From Paracoccaceae bacterium (lineage in GTDB: Bacteria; Pseudomonadota; Alphaproteobacteria; Rhodobacterales; Rhodobacteraceae), in assembly GCA_026982515.1 (NCBI GenBank), contig JALSGY010000384.1:1-13038 (forward strand): a stretch of 13,038 bases of DNA. The letters run 5' to 3'. The position numbers were made by a program, and so were the translations under genes. How positions within the stretch are numbered: the first letter of the stretch is position 1; every line of letters begins with the position of its first letter. Below are positions 8,218-13,038 of the stretch, piece after piece. The notes beneath the pieces are model-generated. The model did no database searches and was not told the origin of the DNA. It saw nothing but the letters and a program-made list of their open reading frames with translations.

Positions 8218-8573
8218 CCCTCGATCGCCCGCATCATCCAGACGCCGAGAAACAGCGCCGTCACCGACAGGAACACCGAACCCAGAACGTAGCCTCCGGC
8301 GGCAAGCAGGCGCTCTTCGTCGATCAGCCGGAAGGTATCCAGCGAAAAGGCCGAAAAGGTGGTGAACCCGCCAAGGAAACCCGTGAGCACCATCGGCATC
8401 CAGCGGTCCATGCCCCGGCTGGCCAGGTAGATCCAGGCCGCTCCCATCAGGAACGAGCCCAGGACATTCACGATCACCGTCGCATGGGGAAAGGCCACCG
8501 CAACCCCGATGACATAGCGGAGTGCGGCGCCAAGAGCACCGCCAAGGCCGACCTGAATGAGCAAGGCAATCAT
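8214..8573 (-). CDS. crcB: CrcB/Fluc fluoride ion channel
   Basis: A 119-residue inner-membrane protein with four hydrophobic segments. In the Fluc family two copies assemble in antiparallel orientation to export fluoride and relieve its toxicity. Family motifs are present: GGALGAALRY with R19 near the N-terminus, N36-V-L-G-S-F, and GFLGGFTTFSAF (65-76), which contains the Phe and Thr/Ser residues that line the fluoride path and bind the central sodium. As a single gene it would form a homodimer. Start at ATG 8571-8573 has an AAGAGG site just upstream. There are only 31 bases between it and rarA and no recognisable fluoride riboswitch in them, so it seems to be expressed with its neighbours rather than induced by fluoride through RNA. 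Confidence 0.93.
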   Translation of the reverse strand: MIALLIQVGLGGALGAALRYVIGVAVAFPHATVIVNVLGSFLMGAAWIYLASRGMDRWMPMVLTGFLGGFTTFSAFSLDTFRLIDEERLLAAGGYVLGSVFLSVTALFLGVWMMRAIEG

Positions 8574-8604
8574 GGCGCCTCTTTTTCGCGGGGGGCGGTG
8601 AAAG

Positions 8605-9918
8605 TCAACCTTTGCGCCGTCTGGCGCGCAGCTTCACGAAGAAATCCAGCCGCTTCTTCAGCTCCCGCTCGAAGCCGCGCTCCACCGGGCGGTAATAGAC
8701 GCCGCGCTTCATCCCTTCGGGGAAATACTCCTGCCCCGAGAAGCCGCCCGCCTCGTCGTGATCATAGGCGTAGCCCTCGCCGTAGCCCTGATCCTTCATC
8801 AGCGAGGTGGGGGCGTTCAGGATGTGCCTGGGCGGCGGCAGGGAGCCCGTCTTTCGCGCCGCCGCCATGGCCTGCTTGAAGCCCACGTAGGCGGCGTTCG
8901 ACTTGGGGGCGAGTGCCAGATAGGTGACGGCCTGGGCCAGCGCCAGTTCACCCTCCGGCGAGCCCAGGCGCTCATAGGCTGCCCAGGCGTCCAGACAGAC
9001 CGCCTGCGCCTGCGGATCGGCCAGACCGATATCCTCGATCGCCATGCGGGTGATGCGCCGGGCCAGGTAGCGCGGGTCTTCGCCGCCCGCAAGCATCCGG
9101 GCCAGCCAGTAAAGCGCCGCGTCCGGATCCGAGCCGCGCACCGATTTGTGCAGCGCCGAGATCAGGTTGTAATGTTCATCCCCGCTCTTGTCATACAGGG
9201 CCGCGCGGCGCATCAGCCGGGAAGACAGCGCCGACCGGTCGAGCTTGCCGGAAACCTTCCAGGCCATGATCTGCTCGATCAGGTTGAGCAGCGCCCGCCC
9301 ATCGCCATCGGCCATCTCCAGAAGCGCCTCGCGTGCCGGCCCGTCCAGCGGCAGGGGCTTGCCCAGCTCCTTCTCGGCCCGTTGCGCCAGAAGCTCCAGA
9401 TCGGCCAGCGAGAGCCGCTCGAGCACCAGCACCTGAGCGCGCGACAGAAGGGCGGCGTTCAGCTCGAAGCTGGGGTTTTCGGTGGTGGCCCCCACCAGCA
9501 TGATCGTGCCGTCTTCCATGTAGGGCAGGAAGCTGTCCTGCTGGGCCTTGTTGAAACGGTGAATCTCATCGACGAACAGCAGCGTGCCGCGGCCGTTCCG
9601 GCGGCGCAGGCGCGCCTCCTGGAACACCTTCTTCAGCTCGGCCACGCCAGAGAATATGGCGCTGATCTGAACGAAATGCAGATCCGTCTCGTCGGCGAGA
9701 AGCCGGGCGATGGTCGTCTTGCCCACCCCCGGCGGCCCCCAGAAGATCAAGGAAGACAGGCTGCCGGAGGCCAGCATGGTGCCCAGCGGCCCCTCGGGGC
9801 CGATCACCTTGTCCTGCCCGATCACGTCGCGCAGCGACCGCGGCCGCAACCTGTCGGCCAGCGGGCGGGAAAGATCGTCCGGGGCAGACTCCGGCGCGGT
9901 GTCAAACAGATCGGCCAT
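8605..9918 (-). CDS. rarA: Replication-associated recombination protein A (AAA+ ATPase, RarA/MgsA)
   Basis: An AAA+ ATPase of the clamp-loader-like MgsA/WRNIP1 family that acts at stalled replication forks. In the 437 residues: Walker A GPPGVGKT (61-68), Walker B LLFVDEIHR (113-121), sensor 1 around GATTENPS (143-150), an arginine-finger-type segment LLSRAQV (157-163), and the C-terminal MgsA tetramerisation domain with SVRGSDPDAALYWLARML and the conserved end YYRP. Start at ATG 9916-9918 matches the family N-terminus (MADLFDT). The frame is open for 25 more codons upstream, but that stretch is non-conserved and includes the GC-rich hairpin at 9964-9988. The ribosome site is weak. It is followed after 31 bases by crcB. 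The N-terminal ADLF resembles a short beta-clamp or SSB interaction peptide, which is speculative. Confidence 0.95.
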   Translation of the reverse strand: MADLFDTAPESAPDDLSRPLADRLRPRSLRDVIGQDKVIGPEGPLGTMLASGSLSSLIFWGPPGVGKTTIARLLADETDLHFVQISAIFSGVAELKKVFQEARLRRRNGRGTLLFVDEIHRFNKAQQDSFLPYMEDGTIMLVGATTENPSFELNAALLSRAQVLVLERLSLADLELLAQRAEKELGKPLPLDGPAREALLEMADGDGRALLNLIEQIMAWKVSGKLDRSALSSRLMRRAALYDKSGDEHYNLISALHKSVRGSDPDAALYWLARMLAGGEDPRYLARRITRMAIEDIGLADPQAQAVCLDAWAAYERLGSPEGELALAQAVTYLALAPKSNAAYVGFKQAMAAARKTGSLPPPRHILNAPTSLMKDQGYGEGYAYDHDEAGGFSGQEYFPEGMKRGVYYRPVERGFERELKKRLDFFVKLRARRRKG

Positions 9919-9963
9919 GCGCCAACCGTAAAGGCGGGCGCAGGCCGATGAAAGAGGGTATTG

Positions 9964-9988
9964 GGGCCGGGTCCGGGCGGCCCGGCCC
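9964..9988 (-). terminator. GC-rich hairpin after luxI, possible terminator
   Basis: A perfect 8-base-pair stem (9964-9971 with 9981-9988) encloses a 9-base loop, placed 15 bases after the luxI stop in the direction of transcription. The tail after the stem is CAATACCCTCTTTC, without a continuous T run, so termination may be weak or dependent on Rho. It separates luxI from rarA. Confidence 0.45.
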
Positions 9989-10002
9989 TGCAAAACGGGA
10001 CA

Positions 10003-10590
10003 CTAGTGCAGTTTCGTCTGCAGGTTGATGCGGATGCAGCGGCTGCGGTCGCCGCCGATATCCAGAACCGGCCCCACTTCATCGATGTCCAGGCCAACCC
10101 GGCGGCCCCAGCGCGGGCCGTTTTCGGGGATCAGCCCGAGAATCGACGAGGCGCCGAGTTCCCGTGCGGTCACCGTCATCTCGTTGATCAGGTTCAGCTG
10201 GACCCGGAAGCGCAGCCGCGCCGGCACCCGGTGCGACACGAAGATGCGCGAGGATTCCCAGATGTGGCTGGCCACCGGCGCCTCTTCGTAAAGCAGGTTC
10301 GAGGGGATCGATTCCAGCAGCCCCCTCTGGGCATCGCGGATCATGTAGCTGTAGATGCCGCAACGGTGCGTCGTGGGCGTGAGGCGAACCCCCGCCAGCA
10401 CCTCGCCGAAATCATGCACTGCGATCCACCGGCTGGCCGGGGTATCGTACTGGTCGAATTCCATACCGTCGACCTCGGGCAGGTCCCACTTGTTCTGCTG
10501 GATGAAGGTTTCATGCCGCGCGCGCAGCATGTTGGTGAACAGCACGCCGTGGTTGTGCATGTTTTCGAAAGAGAGAGTCGTGGTTTGCAT
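10003..10590 (-). CDS. luxI: LuxI-family N-acyl-homoserine lactone synthase
   Basis: Makes an acyl-homoserine lactone signal from S-adenosylmethionine and an acylated carrier protein (or acyl-CoA). The 195 residues keep the LuxI active-site set: R25 and F29 (RHETF), W35, D46 and D49 (FDQYD), R69 (AGVRLTP), and E112-S113-S114-R115. The residue after R115 is Ile rather than the usual Phe, with Phe one place later. There is no obvious truncation. Start at ATG 10588-10590 has a strong GGAGG site 5 bases away; another in-frame ATG 30 bases upstream (10618-10620) lies within a short dyad and lacks such a site. luxR ends 51 bases upstream on the same strand, so luxR-luxI is probably one transcript. 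The acyl chain cannot be predicted. The symbol is the generic family name. Confidence 0.9.
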   Translation of the reverse strand: MQTTTLSFENMHNHGVLFTNMLRARHETFIQQNKWDLPEVDGMEFDQYDTPASRWIAVHDFGEVLAGVRLTPTTHRCGIYSYMIRDAQRGLLESIPSNLLYEEAPVASHIWESSRIFVSHRVPARLRFRVQLNLINEMTVTARELGASSILGLIPENGPRWGRRVGLDIDEVGPVLDIGGDRSRCIRINLQTKLH

Positions 10591-10606
10591 TGTTGCCTCC
10601 AGATGG

Positions 10607-10621
10607 GTTGAAAAGTTCAAC
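10607..10621. promoter_or_regulatory. Short dyad upstream of the luxI ribosome site
   Basis: Two 6-base arms, GTTGAA and TTCAAC, flank a 3-base centre in the 51-base gap between luxR and luxI, 6 bases upstream of the luxI GGAGG site. It could be an operator half of a LuxR-type site or a small RNA hairpin next to the ribosome site. It is shorter than a classical 18-20 base lux box, so the function is open. Confidence 0.35.
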
Positions 10622-10641
10622 GCATCGGCGGGCGCAAACCG

Positions 10642-11253
10642 TCAGAGCAACCTGAACTCCTTGGCCTTCTGAATGGCTTCCGAGGTCGTACGTGCCATCA
10701 GCCTGGTTCGCGCCGATATCAGGCGCGCCTTCAATGCACTTTCGGAAATACCAAGCTTGGCAGCAGCGGCTGCGTGACGGTCCCCGTCCGCGATGCACCG
10801 GAGAGCCTGAATCTGTGCGCGTGTAAGCTCGGTGGGTGGTTCCGATATCTCGTGCAACGCCAGAACCACCTTCGAGATCGCAGCAATCTCGTCGTCGGTG
10901 AATTCGCGGTCACTGCGCGCCGCCCCGACGATGCTTCTGGACTGGATCGGACCACACGCAACCGCTACACCGTACTTCAGGCCGTATTCAGCCGCCTGCC
11001 CCCAAATGTTAAACGGATCGGGAAGCGTAATTTCGCTCCACCGGGAAGTTCCCTCGCAGCTCAACCCCCAGGCAACCAGGGGATCGCGCAGGCCATATGC
11101 GTTGGTCGTGTAATGCTCCGCCCACTCGGGATCATAGGTGTTCACCGCAATGAGCGGAGCCGCAAATCTGATGTGCAGCCCAGCTGCATAACCTGCCGGC
11201 GACAGTTCGCCGAGTTGCTTAAACAGTTGATTCAATTCTGGACGATTGGACAT
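10642..11253 (-). CDS. luxR: LuxR-family regulator with autoinducer-binding domain
   Basis: Predicted acyl-homoserine lactone receptor and transcription regulator. Numbered from the upstream ATG at 11268, the N-terminal domain has W49, Y53, D62-P63 and W77 and a glycine at 96 or 100, in the spacing of ligand-pocket residues of TraR and LuxR. A LuxR-type helix-turn-helix follows (about 147-208). It is divergent: the usual LTxREXEVL start is LTRAQIQAL, and later VKxHL becomes LKARL; KLGIS and the C-terminal RTTSEAI are retained. At 203-208 residues it is shorter than the usual approximately 240. I chose ATG 11253 (203 residues) because a predicted promoter places the transcript start on it; ATG 11268 (208 residues) also lacks a ribosome site. 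The gene lies directly upstream of luxI. The symbol is the generic family name. Confidence 0.85.
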   Translation of the reverse strand: MSNRPELNQLFKQLGELSPAGYAAGLHIRFAAPLIAVNTYDPEWAEHYTTNAYGLRDPLVAWGLSCEGTSRWSEITLPDPFNIWGQAAEYGLKYGVAVACGPIQSRSIVGAARSDREFTDDEIAAISKVVLALHEISEPPTELTRAQIQALRCIADGDRHAAAAAKLGISESALKARLISARTRLMARTTSEAIQKAKEFRLL

Positions 11254-11259
11254 GCCTTT

Positions 11260-11288
11260 TTTAGACATGTATCGAGACGGTCGGTCAA
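11260..11288 (-). promoter_or_regulatory. Predicted luxR promoter giving a leaderless transcript
   Basis: On the minus strand, -35 TTGACC (11283-11288), a 17-base spacer and -10 TCTAAA (11260-11265) form a good sigma-70-type match. Six bases follow, and then ATG 11251-11253, so initiation at the normal distance would fall on the A of that ATG. This agrees with the lack of a well-spaced Shine-Dalgarno sequence before either possible luxR start. The prediction was made by eye. Confidence 0.45.
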
Positions 11289-11307
11289 CCTAAAAGTGTG
11301 CCTGACC
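11283..11307. promoter_or_regulatory. Interrupted palindrome in the luxR/small-ORF divergent region
   Basis: GGTCA (11283-11287) and TGACC (11303-11307) form an inverted repeat with a 15-base spacer. The first arm covers the predicted luxR -35, and the whole lies between two divergent genes. An operator for autoregulation of luxR or for a GGTCA/TGACC-binding regulator is possible. Arms of only 5 bases mean chance occurrence cannot be excluded. Confidence 0.3.
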
Positions 11308-11333
11308 AGCAAAGAATCGTAATGCGGTGAGAA

Positions 11334-11519
11334 ATGAAAGCCCAAGACGCAGATCTGTTCAGGAAGATCCTCTCTCTGCCGCCGGAAATGCGGGCCGACC
11401 TGCTGGAATTTCTGGGTGCATCGTCCGAATCAGCGGCCCGGATGAAGGAAATCGAGAACGCGATTTCCGAATCATTCTCGCTCAAGACCCGAGCCGGCAG
11501 CAGGCGGAACGACAGCTGA
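11334..11519 (+). CDS. Hypothetical 61-residue protein divergent from luxR
   Basis: Not recognised. A small ORF on the plus strand starts 65 bases from the luxR upstream ATG; a weak GGTGAG ribosome site lies 3 bases before ATG 11334. The protein looks helical and soluble, with no signal peptide or membrane segment. Residues 8-27 (LFRKILSLPPEMRADLLEFL) form a leucine-rich helix-PP-helix pattern, weakly reminiscent of the LPxxxxxEVLxFxxFL core of small DUF2281-type proteins. An acidic and then a basic, serine-rich tail follows. It ends 11 bases before the hairpin at 11531-11556 and converges on rplQ. No other gene overlaps it. Its place beside luxR suggests shared control, but no function can be assigned, and a chance ORF remains possible. 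Confidence 0.5.
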   Translation: MKAQDADLFRKILSLPPEMRADLLEFLGASSESAARMKEIENAISESFSLKTRAGSRRNDS

Positions 11520-11530
11520 TGCAAAAGAAA

Positions 11531-11556
11531 ATCCCCGCCGGCGCTCCGGCGGGGAT
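11531..11556 (-). terminator. Rho-independent terminator after rplQ, probably bidirectional
   Basis: A perfect 11-base-pair stem (11531-11541 with 11546-11556) has a 4-base loop. In the minus direction it is followed by TTTCTTTTGC, a good terminator tail, so it ends the rpoA-rplQ transcript 24 bases after the rplQ stop. On the plus strand it follows the small ORF at 11334-11519, but with no T run. Confidence 0.85.
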
Positions 11557-11579
11557 CGATTCGGCGAAAAAGGCGCGGT

Positions 11580-11996
11580 CTACTCTTCGCCGGCCTCTTC
11601 GTTTTCACGGGCCCTGTCGGCCGCGCCCTTGGCTTCGGGGTCGCGATCGACGAATTCGATGATCGCCATCGGCGCCATGTCGCCATAGCGGAAGCCCGCC
11701 TTGAGAACCCGCACGTAACCGCCCTGGCGGTCCTTGTAGCGGGGGCCGATCACGTCGAACAGCTTGGCCACGTGGGGCTCCTGCTTGAGCTGGGCCGCGG
11801 CCTGGCGGCGGGCGTGAAGATCTCCGCGCTTGGCAAGCGTCACCAGCTTCTCGACGACGCGGCGCAGCTCCTTCGCCTTGGGCAGCGTCGTCTTGATCTG
11901 TTCGTGTTCGATCAGCGAACCGGCCATGTTGGCAAACATCGCCTTGCGATGTTCGTGGGTCCGGTTCAGGCGGCGGTATCCGCGTGCGTGGCGCAT
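11580..11996 (-). CDS. rplQ: 50S ribosomal protein L17
   Basis: A structural protein of the large ribosomal subunit, 138 residues. The N-terminus MRHARGYRRLNRTHEHRKAM is diagnostic of L17, as are LIEHEQIKTTLPKAKELRRVVEKLVTLAKRGD in the core (about 28-59) and GGYVRVLKAGFRYGDMAPMAIIEFVDRD (about 92-119). An acidic C-terminal tail follows (EARENEEAGEE type), common in alphaproteobacteria. Start at ATG 11994-11996, with an AAGGA site 8 bases upstream. It follows rpoA on the same strand after 114 bases, the usual last pair of the alpha operon, and is closed by the terminator at 11531-11556. Confidence 0.98.
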   Translation of the reverse strand: MRHARGYRRLNRTHEHRKAMFANMAGSLIEHEQIKTTLPKAKELRRVVEKLVTLAKRGDLHARRQAAAQLKQEPHVAKLFDVIGPRYKDRQGGYVRVLKAGFRYGDMAPMAIIEFVDRDPEAKGAADRARENEEAGEE

Positions 11997-12027
11997 TTCA
12001 TCAATCCTTCTTCTTTTGCTTTGTCCG

Positions 12028-12102
12028 GCCGCCCATGCGTGCGGGCAGCTCTCCTTGGGGCCTCATTGCCCGGATCTGCGGGCGCCGTGTTTCCGACGCC
12101 CG
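12028..12102 (-). other. Two hairpins in the rpoA-rplQ spacer
   Basis: The 114-base gap between rpoA and rplQ contains two stem-loops in the transcript. The first (12079-12102) starts 8 bases after the rpoA stop and has eight pairs, one of them G-T, with an 8-base loop. The second (12028-12049) has seven pairs, one of them G-T, with an 8-base loop. Neither is followed by a T run, so read-through into rplQ is expected. They may mark RNA processing or stability elements. Confidence 0.4.
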
Positions 12103-12110
12103 GGTTCTCT

Positions 12111-13038
12111 TCAGAACTGGTCTTCGTATTTCTTCGCCAGCTCCTCGATGTTCTCGGGAGGCCATTCCTCGACATCCATGCCAAGATGCAGGCCCATGCC
12201 CGAAAGCACTTCCTTGATCTCGTTGAGCGACTTGCGACCGAAGTTCGGGGTGCGCAGCATCTCGGCCTCGGTCTTCTGGATCAGATCGCCGATGTAGACG
12301 ATGTTGTCGTTCTTCAGGCAGTTGGCCGAACGCACCGACAGTTCCAGCTCGTCCACCTTCTTGAGCAGCAGCGGGTTGAACTCCAGCCCCTCTTCCTCGG
12401 TCTCGCGACCGGCGGTTTCGGGCTCCTCGAAGTTGACGAAGATCGACAGCTGATCCTGCAGGATGCGCGCGGCATAGGCCACCGCGTCTTCGGGGGTGAC
12501 GGAACCGTCGGTTTCCAGCTTGATGGTCAGCTTGTCGTAGTCGAGCACCTGCCCCTCGCGGGTGGGCTGCACGTCATAGGAAACCTTCTTGACCGGCGAA
12601 TAGATGGCGTCGATCGGGATCAGGCCGATGGGCGCATCCTCGGGGCGGTTCTTGTCCGCCGCGACATAGCCCTTGCCGGTATTGACCGTCAGTTCCATGT
12701 ACAGGTCCGCCCCTTCGTCGAGGTGGCAGATCACGTGATCCTTGTTGAGGATCTCGATGCCCGCGCTTTCGGAGATGTCGCCGGCGGTAACCACCGAGGG
12801 TCCCTTGGCCGAGATCGACAGCCGCTTGGGGCCTTCCACTTCCATGCGGATGGCAACGCCCTTGAGGTTGAGAACGATATCGGTGACATCCTCGCGCACC
12901 CCCGGCACCGATGAGAACTCGTGCAGCACGTTGTCGATCTGCACCGACGTGATGGCCGCGCCCTGAAGCGAGCTCATCAGCACGCGGCGCAGGGCGTTGC
13001 CGAGGGTCAGGCCGAAGCCGCGCTCCAGCGGTTCGGCA
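12111..13038 (-). CDS. rpoA: DNA-directed RNA polymerase subunit alpha, 5' end outside the window
   Basis: The assembly scaffold and activator-contact subunit of RNA polymerase. About 308 residues are present, of an expected total near 338; the first approximately 30 residues lie beyond base 13038. The visible N-terminal domain opens with EPLERGFGLTLGNALRRVL and SSLQGAAITSVQIDNVLHEF, the alpha dimerisation core. The C-terminal domain has ELELSVRSANCLKNDNIVYIGDL-type sequence, with the Arg and Asn of the UP-element and activator-binding surface (R265 and N268 in E. coli numbering). GRKSLNEIKEVL and GLHLGMDVEEW follow. The stop is TGA at 12111-12113. The frame is intact to the window edge. rplQ follows 114 bases downstream. 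Confidence 0.98.
   Translation of the reverse strand, partial: AEPLERGFGLTLGNALRRVLMSSLQGAAITSVQIDNVLHEFSSVPGVREDVTDIVLNLKGVAIRMEVEGPKRLSISAKGPSVVTAGDISESAGIEILNKDHVICHLDEGADLYMELTVNTGKGYVAADKNRPEDAPIGLIPIDAIYSPVKKVSYDVQPTREGQVLDYDKLTIKLETDGSVTPEDAVAYAARILQDQLSIFVNFEEPETAGRETEEEGLEFNPLLLKKVDELELSVRSANCLKNDNIVYIGDLIQKTEAEMLRTPNFGRKSLNEIKEVLSGMGLHLGMDVEEWPPENIEELAKKYEDQF

Noticed and set aside
8574..8604. Fluoride riboswitch upstream of crcB
   Set aside because: Only 31 bases separate rarA and crcB, too short for the aptamer, and no matching conserved sequence is seen.
8758..9951. A 397-codon open frame on the plus strand opposite rarA
   Set aside because: Complement of a well-supported AAA+ gene; the product has no family motif and no plausible ribosome site.
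10591..10641. Classical lux box before luxI
   Set aside because: Only a 6-base dyad with a 3-base centre is present; no 18-20 base imperfect palindrome of the known type.
11334..11519. Antitoxin of a toxin-antitoxin pair
   Set aside because: The resemblance to DUF2281-type proteins is weak and no toxin-like ORF lies next to it; the neighbours are luxR and rplQ.
11531..11556. The inverted repeat as a mobile-element end or attachment site
   Set aside because: It has the form of an ordinary terminator with a T-rich tail after rplQ; no target duplication or transposase is nearby.

Overview
The window reads as a chromosomal segment of an alphaproteobacterium, most likely a member of the Rhodobacteraceae. 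Supporting this are the high GC content, a complete bztABCD acidic amino acid transporter, a bacterial ATP12 gene coupled to an RluA-family gene and crcB, and the 3' end of the alpha operon (rpoA-rplQ). The species cannot be named from the sequence alone.

Layout: (1) Bases 1-1681, plus strand: the 3' end of a YihA/EngB-type GTPase gene, argB (second step of arginine synthesis), and a SixA-like histidine phosphatase. A strong hairpin at 1691-1724 lies between this group and the convergent next one. (2) Bases 1743-6256, minus strand: bztA-bztB-bztC-bztD, an ABC uptake system for glutamate, glutamine, aspartate and asparagine. A hairpin after bztA could hold down expression of the permease and ATPase genes relative to the binding protein. 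The bztA leader carries a candidate promoter and a GC-rich hairpin. (3) Bases 6443-9918, minus strand: rarA, crcB, an rluC-like pseudouridine synthase and an ATP12-family F1 assembly chaperone. The last three overlap by ATGA junctions. (4) Bases 10003-11268, minus strand: a luxR-luxI quorum-sensing pair. LuxI keeps almost all catalytic residues. LuxR is short and has a divergent DNA-binding domain. A 61-codon unknown ORF is divergent from luxR. (5) Bases 11580-13038, minus strand: rplQ and rpoA (5' end missing), with a T-tailed terminator after rplQ.

Most of the window is core metabolism and information processing. The one accessory-looking segment is 10003-11519: the luxR-luxI pair and small ORF lying between rplQ and rarA. 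Its control region has several unusual features: a predicted promoter that would put the luxR transcript start on an ATG, an interrupted palindrome covering the predicted -35, a short dyad upstream of the luxI ribosome-binding site, and the small divergent ORF. I saw no tRNA, rRNA, CRISPR array, insertion sequence or phage gene. No gene-free stretch exceeds 300 bases.
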